Notes: a model not told the origin generated them from the sequence alone. A DNA stretch of 64,000 nucleotides from an uncultured candidate division Zixibacteria bacterium (GCA_903908285.1 CAIVRH010000025.1:1-64000), one strand, 5' to 3'. Shown: positions 44,181 to 54,369, numbered from the stretch's first letter. A program made the numbers and translations.

Positions 44181-46106
44181 TTAAAAAGCTATCATCTTGT
44201 CTCCAAGCAAATGCTTCAAATTCCATTTCATAGTCGTATCAAGCGCACGCTCAAGACAGATAAAGATTTTGTCTTTGAATTGTTCCAGTTCTTTCAGCGT
44301 TTCTTTAGCAAGATTCATATCCATACAGATAAGACACTCTTTGAAGTCGTCTTTAATCTGAAAGACTTTGTTTTTTGAAAAATCATCCACTTTCACCTTT
44401 GAATAATTAAGCATAAAGCCATTTTTCAAAAGGACTTCATCGAAAATATTATTTTCATCAACCATTGCAAGAAACATTGCTTCTTTTTTGTCTATGTATT
44501 TATTGAGCAATGCCAGGTTTTCTTCTTCTGTTTTCGCAGGGTCGGGAGCAAAATCTACACGGGGAAAATTTGATTTAGCGAGTTTATAAACCTTGAAGCC
44601 TGTTTTGAAAGGTTTTTTATTTGAATCAAGTAATGGAGGTTGTTTTTCCGCTTCTTCTTTTTCGAGTTTTTGGATTACTCGTTTGTTTCGTTCGATAGTA
44701 ATCTCGGATATCTTATTAAAACCTAGTGATAATGCTGTTTTCCCTGTTTCGGTATCATCCTTTATTAATTCTGGTAATTGAACCAAAATTACCTTCCGAT
44801 TCAATCCGTCTATTCTATTAAGCTCGTAAACAGCTTGACCTGTTGAACCTGAACCAGCAAAATAATCAAGAATTATATCACCGTTGGACTCACAGGATTG
44901 GATTAAGCATTTTATTACATCATGATTTTTAGGATAATCAAACAAACCCGATATTTCCTCCGTGTCTTTCGAGGCAAAAAAATCATACCAATTTGTATTT
45001 CTTAAAATACCCGTAGTAGGTGGTATCCAATGTTCAACCCCTTTATTCATACCTTTTCCATCTGGATTTCGTCTTATAAATTCAAGCTTTTGCCCTGTTC
45101 TTTTCCAGTAATCTTCTAAAGATTCCGATTTGCTATATTTCTTTAAATATTCCTGATAATTAGCGACAGCCTGTAACCCTCTTTCCTCTTTCCATTTCCA
45201 TTGACCTGTTTCCGGTTCAAAGCCTAAAATATCATACCGCATCGTCTTCCTATCTGCATTATTCCAAAAACCTTTCCAGTAGCCATAATTTTGACGTTCT
45301 TCGGACGCTTCGCGGTATATCGGGTTGAATTTAAATTCGGGGGATTTTGAATAACATATCACATATTCAAATCCCACATTAAATGTCGATAAACCATTCT
45401 CAATAAATTGACGATTAATATTTTTATCATAACGTCTTGTGCTTATTGTATTACGATAATTTTCTTCGCCAAAAACCTCGTCCAATATTTTTCGCATATT
45501 GTGATATTCCTCATCGCCGATTGAAACAAATATTGCTCCATCATTGCTGAGAAGCTGTCTTGCCAAAAGTAAACGAGGGAAAAGCATGTTCAACCAGTTA
45601 GAATGAAATCGACCGCTTGATTCAGAATTAGTGTCTATTTTAATACCATCTACTGAAACTCCAATATGTTCCCAATAATCTGTCTTTGATTCTTCCCAAT
45701 GATCATTATAAACAAAGTCTCCATCTACGTTGTATGGTGGGTCAATGTAGATGCATTTCACTGTTTCCCTGTATCCCGCAAGAAGGCATTTCATAGTTTC
45801 AAGATTCTCCCCCTCAATAATCATATTCCCATATGCATATTCAGGATTGACACTTCGTTCTTCATCATAAATTAGTGTTGCTTTGCTTGGAGTAAAGGCC
45901 AACCGCTTCGCTTCGCTTTTCCCAAACCATTTAAATTCAAACCTCTCAGTTTCTTTCACAAGGTCGGGGTCAATAATCTTTTTCATCTCATCTAGGTTGG
46001 GCTTCCCCTCGACCGTGAATAAATCAGGGAAAAGACTTTTTAGTTTTTTCAGCCGTTCCTTATTTAAATCAGGGGTCTGTATAAGTTTTTTATCAAGTTC
46101 AGACAT
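44181..46106 (-). CDS. mod: Type III restriction-modification methyltransferase (Mod)
   Basis: The 641-residue N6-adenine methyltransferase is of the beta class: the catalytic motif IV, IYIDPPYNVDGDFVYND, precedes the SAM-binding motif I, DYFAGSGSTGQAVYELN. The target recognition region lies between them (about 190-380). Mod gives the type III system its specificity. It starts inside the last codons of res (8-base overlap), RBS GAGGAAGTGG. The reading frame is intact; codon use is AT-rich compared with the neighbouring origin genes. Confidence 0.93.
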   Translation of the reverse strand: MSELDKKLIQTPDLNKERLKKLKSLFPDLFTVEGKPNLDEMKKIIDPDLVKETERFEFKWFGKSEAKRLAFTPSKATLIYDEERSVNPEYAYGNMIIEGENLETMKCLLAGYRETVKCIYIDPPYNVDGDFVYNDHWEESKTDYWEHIGVSVDGIKIDTNSESSGRFHSNWLNMLFPRLLLARQLLSNDGAIFVSIGDEEYHNMRKILDEVFGEENYRNTISTRRYDKNINRQFIENGLSTFNVGFEYVICYSKSPEFKFNPIYREASEERQNYGYWKGFWNNADRKTMRYDILGFEPETGQWKWKEERGLQAVANYQEYLKKYSKSESLEDYWKRTGQKLEFIRRNPDGKGMNKGVEHWIPPTTGILRNTNWYDFFASKDTEEISGLFDYPKNHDVIKCLIQSCESNGDIILDYFAGSGSTGQAVYELNRIDGLNRKVILVQLPELIKDDTETGKTALSLGFNKISEITIERNKRVIQKLEKEEAEKQPPLLDSNKKPFKTGFKVYKLAKSNFPRVDFAPDPAKTEEENLALLNKYIDKKEAMFLAMVDENNIFDEVLLKNGFMLNYSKVKVDDFSKNKVFQIKDDFKECLICMDMNLAKETLKELEQFKDKIFICLERALDTTMKWNLKHLLGDKMIAF

Positions 46107-48789
46107 TTACCACTTCCTCTGCTTTATTTTTAAAAGTTGGATATTCTTTTACAGGCGCAAGATAATTGACCTTTGCCTCGATACCTAAAGCTACAAAATG
46201 CTTAATAGCACATTTAATTTTATAGATTTCATTTTCAGTTAAAGCTTTGCGGTCGTCAAGGCTGTTTGTTCCTTTGGTTTCAATAACGAAATAATATTCA
46301 GATTCACTTTCCGCCCGTATCTTTTTCCTTTTCAAAACAAGTCCGAAATCAGGATTATATTCTCCGGCAGGTGTTTTTATGACATAGAATGACGGTAGTT
46401 TTAAAAAGCAGACAACTTCTGCGTCGCAGTCCGCTTCACGTGCAAATTTCTGTTCATATTCGCTGTCCCAGATTATATGGTCATAAATACCTTTATTCGG
46501 TGTTGGTTCAATTTTATCCGTGTTTTTAACGATAAATTGCTCGAACTGGTCAATGTCAAATGTTTCGCCTGTGATACGGTAATCTAAAGCCCGGAGCATT
46601 TCATCAAGTTCAATATATCGTATCTTTTGTACCGCTTCTTGTAGAAAACGAGGAGGATTTTTGATTATCTCTATTCTGCTTTGAATTCTCTGTACGATTT
46701 TAAAAACCGTCGGATAGGCAAGGGATGTGTTATCACTTATCTCCTCGATAAGGTCTATTGCTGCGAATGATACATTAACGGACTTGCTTTCTGTTCTAAA
46801 ATCTTGTGTTTGAATACCATCTTCTGAAATGCTCTGTATCCTGCCAAGGGCAACCTGTACCTGATGTTCGGAAATGGTAATTTCATTTATTGCTTTGACA
46901 GATTCCGCTATTATTTTTTCTTCATCGAAGGAAACAAGATACTCTGTTTTTTGAGAAAGTCGTTTCCAGAATTCACGGAATGAGGGGCTGTTAAAATGAG
47001 TTTTGTTTCTTGATAATCGCTTTTCGGTGAGTTTTTTACCTTTATGGTTGTTGCGTGTCTCGGCCCCCCCCTCGCTACTACCGTAAATTTCCGCAATTTC
47101 GGACTGATATTGCGAAACAAAGGTTTCATAAGTTTCATTTGGAATAACGGTTAGAAGATTTGTTTCTTGTCCTTCCGTAGTTTCCGGCTTGTCATAAACC
47201 CTTTTGCCGTCCTGATTAACGCAAATACGCAAGCCTCTGCCGATTTCCTGCCGTTTTTTTATTTCACTGTAGCTTTGGTTTAATGTGGCAATATTGAATA
47301 CATTGGGATTGTCCCAGCCCACACCAAGTGCAGAATGCGAAAAGATAAACTCAACCGGATTATCAAGAGAAAGAAGTTCTTCTTTTGATTTTAATATGAG
47401 GTCGTAAAGCTCTTTGTTGTTTTTCATTGAGCCTTCGTTATCTGTAAAATCGCCCTTGCCTGTCTGAGCAAAATAATAACCCTGTGATTGCTCTATTTGA
47501 GAAATGTCGGCATCTCTGCCATAAAAATTTTTGTGAACCTTCTTGTATTGTTCGACAAAAGCCTTTTTAATAATACCGTCCGGCTGGATATAATTGTCAA
47601 CTCTGTCTATAAATGTAAGAGATAGGCATTTAATCCCGATTTTCCTCAATTCTTCTTTTTTTCTAAAATGGCTATCAATAAGCCAGTAAAGTTGCTCACC
47701 GAAAATTGCTGAAAGGTCCTTAGCCTGTTCTCCTTCATAAATAACAGCACCATTTTTAAATTTAACAAAACCTTTCTCGCGAATGGGTTTTGCAATCTGT
47801 TCAATGATATAATCTTTATATATAATATTACCTGTTACTTCCTGCAAATCGGCATTCTTATCGAGTTGTTTTGTGTTCTTAAACTTGAATCCACCTGTGG
47901 TTTGGTGCCAGGCTTTTAATACAGCTTTAGGCTCGCCTTTACCAACTTCTATTTTAAAGAGTTCAACTTTCATTGACGCTTCATCATTTTTTTCAGAGAC
48001 AGTTAGAACTTCTATCTTTTTGACAAGATTTTGTTTATAGCTGTCATAAGGCGTAAGACGGTACACAAGATTGGATAATATCTTATGTGTGGCTGAGTAC
48101 CGGATTTTGAATAATGGATTAAGCGTTTTCAGCCTTTTAATAGAATTTTCCGTATCCATTCCTTCCTGCGGTTCATCCATTATGATGATGGGATTGGTGC
48201 GGGAAATAGCTTCAATATATGCTATGTTTGAAAACAAATCTTCCCGTTGTGCCTGATTCAGAATACGGTCATCGGAATTAAACGACTGTAAAGTCATTAC
48301 CATAATTTGAGGATGTTGTTCCTCAACAAGATTCATTACTTTTGAAAGCCGTTTGCTGTCATATTCAAAGTAGTTTGGCTTTATGTTATAAATGTCTTCA
48401 AGCTGTTTTTCGAATGTTTTTAAAGTTGTAAGTACTCCTTCTCTTATCGCAACGGAAGGAACAAGAATTATGAACTTGGTAAATCCGTAATGCTTGTATA
48501 ATTCAAATATTGTTTTTATATATACAAGGGTTTTCCCTGTTCCAGTTTCCATTTCAATACAGAGATCATTCGTCTGCTGAATATTTGCTGTTTCTTCTTT
48601 AATTCCGTTTTCAATTACAATGTCTTTAATATTCTGGATTAATTCATCAGGAGATAGCGATATAATATTTGAACGGATTCCTTCAATACAGGCATTGTCA
48701 AAAGTGTTTTTTCCCTGTCCTTTAAATACAGAAATTACCGATTGAATAGCTCGTTGCTGATATTCTAATTGTTCTAGTTTAAATTCCAT
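46099..48789 (-). CDS. res: Type III restriction endonuclease subunit (Res)
   Basis: The 896-residue SF2 helicase-nuclease works with Mod. Walker A is METGTGKTLVYIKTI, the DEAD-type box is IIMDEPQEGMD, motif VI is EIGRGLRIC. A C-terminal PD-(D/E)xK nuclease has YNPDFGLVLKR and YFVIETKGTNS. The order res then mod is the reverse of the classical mod-res arrangement, although both occur. It contains a run of eight Gs in the coding strand. It is followed by mod and the GIY-YIG gene. Confidence 0.93.
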   Translation of the reverse strand: MEFKLEQLEYQQRAIQSVISVFKGQGKNTFDNACIEGIRSNIISLSPDELIQNIKDIVIENGIKEETANIQQTNDLCIEMETGTGKTLVYIKTIFELYKHYGFTKFIILVPSVAIREGVLTTLKTFEKQLEDIYNIKPNYFEYDSKRLSKVMNLVEEQHPQIMVMTLQSFNSDDRILNQAQREDLFSNIAYIEAISRTNPIIIMDEPQEGMDTENSIKRLKTLNPLFKIRYSATHKILSNLVYRLTPYDSYKQNLVKKIEVLTVSEKNDEASMKVELFKIEVGKGEPKAVLKAWHQTTGGFKFKNTKQLDKNADLQEVTGNIIYKDYIIEQIAKPIREKGFVKFKNGAVIYEGEQAKDLSAIFGEQLYWLIDSHFRKKEELRKIGIKCLSLTFIDRVDNYIQPDGIIKKAFVEQYKKVHKNFYGRDADISQIEQSQGYYFAQTGKGDFTDNEGSMKNNKELYDLILKSKEELLSLDNPVEFIFSHSALGVGWDNPNVFNIATLNQSYSEIKKRQEIGRGLRICVNQDGKRVYDKPETTEGQETNLLTVIPNETYETFVSQYQSEIAEIYGSSEGGAETRNNHKGKKLTEKRLSRNKTHFNSPSFREFWKRLSQKTEYLVSFDEEKIIAESVKAINEITISEHQVQVALGRIQSISEDGIQTQDFRTESKSVNVSFAAIDLIEEISDNTSLAYPTVFKIVQRIQSRIEIIKNPPRFLQEAVQKIRYIELDEMLRALDYRITGETFDIDQFEQFIVKNTDKIEPTPNKGIYDHIIWDSEYEQKFAREADCDAEVVCFLKLPSFYVIKTPAGEYNPDFGLVLKRKKIRAESESEYYFVIETKGTNSLDDRKALTENEIYKIKCAIKHFVALGIEAKVNYLAPVKEYPTFKNKAEEVVNV
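47064..47071. repeat. C8/G8 homopolymer inside res
   Basis: Eight consecutive C on the plus strand, that is G8 in the coding strand, fall in codons for SSEGGAETR about two thirds along res. Such tracts can slip and switch genes on and off. In this sequence the frame is intact. Confidence 0.8.
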
Positions 48790-49246
48790 TTATATTTTTC
48801 TCTCTGAACAGGTCAATTGTTCATATTTTAATATTATATAGATAACTACTTATTATATGGTTTCCAGATAAATCCGACTTTGGATTCATGGAACTAATCA
48901 AACTCCTTAATATATCGATCACAACCCGATTCCTGTTGAAGTATTTGATTTACAAAATCCATCATAATCATTTATGAAATTTTGTCAACCCTTAATCTGA
49001 ATTATTTATTCGATTATACTGCATCGGGGAAAGAGTGAAAGATATACGCAATCTAAAGATTGCGGCTACCAAATCAAAACATGATTTTAAGAATCGGTGG
49101 CTCTTGACCTGCCGGTTAGACTCTTATCCGATATTCGACATCCGTCATCAGTTGTTGTTTTTTTGTTATCTTCTCTAAATCCCCATTCGTATCCTTATCT
49201 AAGAACGATGCTCACGGGGTGTTGAATTAATTAATCCGGAGGCACG
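48790..49246. repeat. AT-rich spacer with truncated MITE copy, no gene
   Basis: The first 250 bases are very AT-rich and should hold the res promoter (minus-strand TATAAT at about 48833-48838). At 49046-49085 the segment CGCAATCTAAAGATTGCGGCTACCAAATCAAAAC copies the right half of the palindrome at 22729-22845. Near 49135 is TCGACATCCGTCATC, related to the short motif repeated at 160-195. No coding sequence is seen. Confidence 0.55.
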
Positions 49247-50524
49247 GTGAAGAATAATCGAATAAAAAAGATAATATTTCTCCTTTGCTTTTTTCTTCTT
49301 CCCTTTTCCTTTTGTTATGCGGACAATATCCTAATCTACATGGACCTGGCCCAGACCGATCATCTCAAAGCCTACGGGGTGGCCTACTGGGTTTTAGAGC
49401 AGGGACAAAACGTGGAATGGCTTTTAAACTACCGGGGCGGCTCGTTTATGACCGATGCCCGGGAGGATCTGGCGGATATCTGCAGGTTGAGAGGGGTGGC
49501 GTTTTCCACCATCGATCTCTCTTCGGCGGCTTCCATCTATCAACAGATCGAGCAGAACAATATGGATGTGGTGATGCTGGAGAAAGCGCCTGCCATCGCC
49601 ATCTACACCCCCCCCAACAAGGAACCGTGGGACGATGCGGTTACCCTGGCTTTGAAATATGCGGAGATACCGTATACCACTCTTTGGGATGAAGAGGTAT
49701 TAAGGGGCGATCTGGAGAAATACGACTGGCTTCATTTGCATCACGAGGATTTCACCGGGCAGTACGGGAAATTCTACGCCTCGTACCGGAATGCGCTGTG
49801 GTATAAACAGGAGGTGGCTACCTGTGAGCTGATGGCAAAGAAACTGGGATTTGGAAAGGTGTCGGACGAGAAAAAGCTGGTGGCCCGGGCGATCAAAGAC
49901 TATATGGTGAGGGGAGGCTTTGTTTTTGCCATGTGTTCCGCCACCGAGACCATGGATATCGCGCTGGCGGCGGAGAACGTGGATATCGTTCCCGAAGAGC
50001 TGGACGGGGATCCGGTTGATCCGGATTGCCAGAGCCGGCTGGATTATTCCCCTACTTTGGCTTTCACGGATTTTAGAGTGTCGACGGATGCTTACAAGTA
50101 TGAACATTCCGACATCGATACCGGGCCGGAAAAAATCGCTGCCAGATTGGGCTTGGAATCGGATTATTTTACCCTGTTTGATTTCTCCGCCAAGCTGGAT
50201 CCGGTGCCTACCATGCTGGTGCAAAATCATGTCAGCGTAGTGCAGGGATTCATGGGTCAAACCACCGCCTTCAGAAAAAGCCTTTGCAAAAAATATGTGA
50301 CCATCTTAGGCGAGACCGAGGGGAGAGACGAGGTAAAATATATTCATGGAAACATCGGACGGGGCACCTGGACTTTTTATGGAGGGCACGACCCGGAGGA
50401 TTACCAGCATATGGTGGGAGACCCCCCCACGGATTTGAGCCTGCACAAAGACTCTCCGGGATACCGGCTGATATTGAACAATGTTCTGTTCCCCGCCGCC
50501 AAGAAGAAAGAAAGAAAAACGTAG
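49247..50524 (+). CDS. Secreted protein of unknown function, possibly amidotransferase-like fold
   Basis: The 425-residue protein begins with a GTG behind CCGGAGGCACG and has a signal peptide (IIFLLCFFLLPFSFCYA). The mature part starts DNILIYMDLAQTDHLKAYGV. KEPWDDAVTLALKYAEIPYT, YMVRGGFVFAMCSATETMDI and GRGTWTFYGGHDPEDYQHMV recall the nucleophile and C-terminal strands of class I glutamine-amidotransferase-like (ThuA/DJ-1) folds. Relatives are sometimes labelled asparagine synthetase B, but no AsnB motifs are visible. It precedes two secreted proteases on the same strand, 620 bases away, so linkage is loose. No T9SS tail is present. Confidence 0.5.
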   Translation: MKNNRIKKIIFLLCFFLLPFSFCYADNILIYMDLAQTDHLKAYGVAYWVLEQGQNVEWLLNYRGGSFMTDAREDLADICRLRGVAFSTIDLSSAASIYQQIEQNNMDVVMLEKAPAIAIYTPPNKEPWDDAVTLALKYAEIPYTTLWDEEVLRGDLEKYDWLHLHHEDFTGQYGKFYASYRNALWYKQEVATCELMAKKLGFGKVSDEKKLVARAIKDYMVRGGFVFAMCSATETMDIALAAENVDIVPEELDGDPVDPDCQSRLDYSPTLAFTDFRVSTDAYKYEHSDIDTGPEKIAARLGLESDYFTLFDFSAKLDPVPTMLVQNHVSVVQGFMGQTTAFRKSLCKKYVTILGETEGRDEVKYIHGNIGRGTWTFYGGHDPEDYQHMVGDPPTDLSLHKDSPGYRLILNNVLFPAAKKKERKT

Positions 50525-51143
50525 ATTTCTCTCCTTTAATCTATTTTAAGAGTGAGTTTTCCGGTTGTCAACATATAAGGGCACCCACGGTCGACAGTCC
50601 ACAGCTAAAACCAAATCGACCACTGGCGGTTGTCCTTCGACTTCACTCAGGACAAGTCCGCTGTCCGCCGCTAAAAGCGGTCAACGGATTAAGCGCCCAG
50701 ACGGGCGTCCGTCTGAACGGATTAAACGGATGAAAGGCACCCACGGTCGACGGTCAACAGTACACCGTAAGGAATGATCAACGGATGAAACTGATTAAGC
50801 GGATAGGATGAGAATAAATAAAGGGCGAATCTAAAGATTCGCCCCTACACAAGCCCATACACCAGTCCCTGCACCAGCCGAGATGAAATCGCTTGCAGGT
50901 CAATCCGCAGTAATCTGCATACATTGGATGGATTTTGATATGAAATGTTTTGCGATCTTGAAATAAATTCCGATTTCCGAATAATGCTTCCTACCGTGAA
51001 GTTCCTCTAAACCAATAACTTGTCGTTAGTTTCCCGGCCTTGCTTTTTTGTGTCTTCCCAGATACCGATGTACTAAAATTCTGTCTCCCCCATGGCACCA
51101 GCTTTGCTTTAAGCATAGACGAACACTTACGGGGAGTCGATAA
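50525..51143. repeat. Repeat cluster between two secreted-protein genes
   Basis: It holds CACGGTCGACAGTCCACAG (50584), CCTTCGACTTCACTCAGGAC (50634), a CGCTAAAAGCGG stem, two CGGATT iterations, the core CGCCCAGACGGGCGTCCGTC at about 50695, a second CACGGTCGACGGTCAACAG (50739), and GGGCGAATCTAAAGATTCGCCCCTAC (50821-50847). No gene is visible. The GACGGGCGTCC core also occurs, reversed, inside the M6 protease gene. Confidence 0.65.
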
Positions 51144-54100
51144 ATGTTACATCGAGCAAGAAAAATTCTGTTCTTTCTCTTCCTTCTCTTCTTTTTCTTC
51201 AAATGCTTCATCTGTTTTGGAGGAGAAATTGAGCACGGACGTGCCCGTCTGGGCGCGGATGTATCTGCAAAACTGAAGCTTTTGGGAGCAGATGATTATA
51301 CCTCATGCCTGGTGGTGATGAAAGATCAGGTGAACACTGCCCAGGTGAATCTCAAACTCAATCCCAATTTGATCACCCGGAAGATGGTTCATACCATGAC
51401 ACTGAGCGCTCTAAGAAACAAAGCGGAAAGCACTCAAACCGAATTGATTACTTATCTGAATCAAAAAACTTTGGACGGTGGAGTAAAGCAGTTTGAAACC
51501 TTCTGGATCACCAATGCGATTCTGGTTACGGCAAAAAGAGAGGTAATTCAAAGTATCGCCACCCGTCCGGAGGTGGAAGTGATAGAAGAAAATTATCCGG
51601 TCAGCTTGGTCGACCCGGTGTCGGTGGAGAAAGCGGCGGGAGGAGCGGCAGAAAGGGAAAGATGTTTCTCCGCCATCGGCGCCAGAGAAGCCTGGAATAT
51701 GGGATACACCGGAAAAGGACGGTTGGTCTGCAATTTCGATACCGGCGTGGACGGACATCATCCCGCACTCAGCTCCAACTGGCGGGGGAATAACGGGGGA
51801 TCGCTTTCCGCCTGCTGGTATGATCCTTTGGTTTCGGATTATCCCAAGGATGATAAAGGACACGGGTCCCATACCATGGGAATCATGGCGGGGATTTCGG
51901 ACAGCGATACCATCGGCGTAGCATTCGGAGCCCAGTGGATCGCCGCGGCGGTGATCGACCGGGGCAAGAGCATCTCCGAGACCATTGCCGACATACTTTC
52001 CGCCTTCCAATGGGCGGTGGACCCGGACGGTGATCCCAACACTTTGGACGACGTTCCGGACGTGATCAACAACTCCTGGGGAATTCCTCCGGGATATAAT
52101 TCGGCCTGCGATGAAACCTTTTGGAATACCATAGACAATGTGGAAAATGCCGGGGTGGTGGTGATCTTTGCCGCCGGTAACGAAGGTCCGAACCCTTCCA
52201 CCTTGAGGACTCCGGCAGACCGCATCTCCTCGCCCACCAACTCCTTTTCGGTGGGAGCGGTGGATGCCCAGAGCTTTGGTTATCCGGTGGCCAATTTCAG
52301 CTCGCGCGGTCCTTCGGCCTGCGATAACCTGACCATAAAACCGGAGGTAACCGCTCCGGGAATGAAAATCTACTCCTGTTACAAAAACGGAGAATATCGC
52401 CTGATGAGCGGAACCTCGATGGCCGCTCCTTTTGTATCGGGAGCGGTGGCGATTTTAAGACAATATAACCCCGACGCCACAGCAGCACAGATCAAACAGG
52501 CGCTTTTGGAATCGTGCACCGATCTGGGTCCGGCAGGCGAGGATAACAGTTATGGACGGGGGATTATCAATATAAAAAGAGCTTTGGAGATATTACCCCA
52601 GTCGAACCAGCCCCATCTTTACCTGACCGAATTTCATACGGACGGGGGAAAAGCTCCCCAGCCCGGAGATTTGGTTAACTTAGTGGTCAGCCTGAAGAAC
52701 AGCGGGAATTTGGTCAGCGCGGTTTACGGAAAACTGTCCACATCCGATTCGCTGGTAGAGGTAACGACGGACAGCATATCTTTGGGCTCCATAAATTCGG
52801 GTGAAGAAGTATCCAATACCGGTTTTCCCTTCCGGGTGAAGTTCGATCATAACATGCCTTCGGGGAGGAGAGTAAATTTTGTGCTCCGGGTAACCGGCAA
52901 TACCCCGGCATATGTTACCGATTTAAACTTTAATTTGACCGTCGGCTCATTGCCAATATCCTCTATCGGGGATCTGGATGCGGGTAATTTCGTTTTCACC
53001 CTTTCCACTTTCGGACAGTATGGTTTGGGGAACGGATCTTTCAATTCCCTGGGCGGAAAGGGATTCGTTTACCCGCGTGATGGTAAAGACAATCTGTACG
53101 AGGGGGCGTTTTTGATCGGAACGGGGCCGGATCAGGTTTCCGACGGAGCCAGAGGAGAGGACGGAAAAACTCCGGAGCAGGACTTTGAGGTGCTTACCGG
53201 GGGAGAGCTTACCATCAAGACCCCGGGCACGTTGTCCGATCAGGAGGGATTATGTAAATTCTCGGACCGAAGGGCTGAAAATCCAACCGGTTTGGAGATA
53301 GAGCAGAAGAGTTTCGCCTATTCCGACCCGGTCAATGACGATTACGTGATCCTGCTATATACCATCAAAAATGTCAATACGCATCCGGTCCACGATTTCT
53401 ATGCGGGTTTGTTCTTTGACTGGGACATATGCTTAGGCTCTTCGGATGATGATCAGATTGGCGGGGATTCGGCTGAGGGGATCACTTACCAATTCGATCC
53501 CCAAAGCCAGATATATTTATGCCTTCTCCCTTTGGGCAGCGGTAATTATTTTTCGTATCAGCTGGATAATTCTCAGTGTCTTTATGACGGATTCTCCAAG
53601 CAGGAAAAATATCAGTTCTTAAGCGGACAGATGCCGAAAAGCCAAAACCCGTCGCTTTCCGTTTCGGAAAGCAAAGACTGGTCGCAGCTGGTTTCCATTG
53701 GTCCGTTTGATTTAGCACCTTCGGAAACCACCGTGGCAGCTTTTGCCGTCGTGGGGGGGACCAGCTTGGCCGAGCTAAGAATCAACCTGTCTTCAGCCCG
53801 GGTCAAATACGAAAATGTAAGCACGGGCATAGATGATGATAATAATCAGCTGAGTTTGCCCGAAAGCTTTACTCTTTCCCAGAATTATCCTAATCCGTTC
53901 AACCCGGTAACCACCATAGCTTTTGAGCTGAAACCGGAGAATTCTGCCAGCGCCAGCACTCCCCTTCTTTCAAATGAGGAGGGTAAATCCCTTGTCTCAC
54001 AAACGGGGCAAACCACCAGCCTGCCTGTCTCCCTTAAGATCTACAATATCCGGGGGCAACTGGTAAAGACTTTAGTGGAGAGCAGTCTTGCTCCGGGAAG

Positions 54101-54221
54101 ATATGAGGTCACCTGGGACGGGACCGATCAAAATAATGATAAAGTTGCGTCAGGTGTATACCTATATAACCTACACACCCCCCACAGCCAAAGCTCGCGA
54201 AAGATGATCCTGCTGAAGTAG
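51144..54221 (+). CDS. Secreted subtilisin-like (S8) protease with T9SS sorting domain
   Basis: The 1025-residue protein has a signal peptide (FFLFLLFFFFKCFICFG), an I9-like propeptide (about 40-150), and an S8 domain with catalytic D199 (FDTGVDGHHP), H240 (DDKGHGSHTMG) and S425 (MSGTSMAAPF), plus the oxyanion N in NNSWG. A CARDB-like beta domain (about 480-590) and a further domain follow. The C-terminal type A sorting domain starts LPESFTLSQNYPNPFNP (about residue 905) and ends KMILLK. It is predicted to be exported by T9SS and displayed or released at the surface. A CCTTCTTTCAAATGAGGAG repeat unit is inserted inside the sorting domain. Confidence 0.92.
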   Translation: MLHRARKILFFLFLLFFFFKCFICFGGEIEHGRARLGADVSAKLKLLGADDYTSCLVVMKDQVNTAQVNLKLNPNLITRKMVHTMTLSALRNKAESTQTELITYLNQKTLDGGVKQFETFWITNAILVTAKREVIQSIATRPEVEVIEENYPVSLVDPVSVEKAAGGAAERERCFSAIGAREAWNMGYTGKGRLVCNFDTGVDGHHPALSSNWRGNNGGSLSACWYDPLVSDYPKDDKGHGSHTMGIMAGISDSDTIGVAFGAQWIAAAVIDRGKSISETIADILSAFQWAVDPDGDPNTLDDVPDVINNSWGIPPGYNSACDETFWNTIDNVENAGVVVIFAAGNEGPNPSTLRTPADRISSPTNSFSVGAVDAQSFGYPVANFSSRGPSACDNLTIKPEVTAPGMKIYSCYKNGEYRLMSGTSMAAPFVSGAVAILRQYNPDATAAQIKQALLESCTDLGPAGEDNSYGRGIINIKRALEILPQSNQPHLYLTEFHTDGGKAPQPGDLVNLVVSLKNSGNLVSAVYGKLSTSDSLVEVTTDSISLGSINSGEEVSNTGFPFRVKFDHNMPSGRRVNFVLRVTGNTPAYVTDLNFNLTVGSLPISSIGDLDAGNFVFTLSTFGQYGLGNGSFNSLGGKGFVYPRDGKDNLYEGAFLIGTGPDQVSDGARGEDGKTPEQDFEVLTGGELTIKTPGTLSDQEGLCKFSDRRAENPTGLEIEQKSFAYSDPVNDDYVILLYTIKNVNTHPVHDFYAGLFFDWDICLGSSDDDQIGGDSAEGITYQFDPQSQIYLCLLPLGSGNYFSYQLDNSQCLYDGFSKQEKYQFLSGQMPKSQNPSLSVSESKDWSQLVSIGPFDLAPSETTVAAFAVVGGTSLAELRINLSSARVKYENVSTGIDDDNNQLSLPESFTLSQNYPNPFNPVTTIAFELKPENSASASTPLLSNEEGKSLVSQTGQTTSLPVSLKIYNIRGQLVKTLVESSLAPGRYEVTWDGTDQNNDKVASGVYLYNLHTPHSQSSRKMILLK

Positions 54222-54233
54222 GTTAGTTTCTCC

Positions 54234-54261
54234 GTAGGGGCAACCAACCGGTTGCCCCTAC
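54234..54261. terminator. GTAGGGGCAACC hairpin after the S8 protease gene
   Basis: A perfect 12-bp stem, GTAGGGGCAACC and GGTTGCCCCTAC, with a 4-base loop lies 12 bases after the stop codon. No T-run follows. It belongs to the CGCCCCTAC-ended REP-like class but is well placed to end transcription or protect the mRNA 3' end. Confidence 0.5.
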
Positions 54262-54369
54262 CAATTCCCTCACGGAAAGAATCTTTAAGATCCCCGGTTT
54301 GTTCGTATAATATTTGATGAATTCTTTACTTGAGTGGTTTATCACCCGGCAAATAAACGAGGGAGACCG

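Noticed and set aside
49247-50524. Annotation as asparagine synthetase B
   Set aside because: The protein is secreted and lacks the N-terminal Cys nucleophile and the synthetase PP-loop of AsnB.
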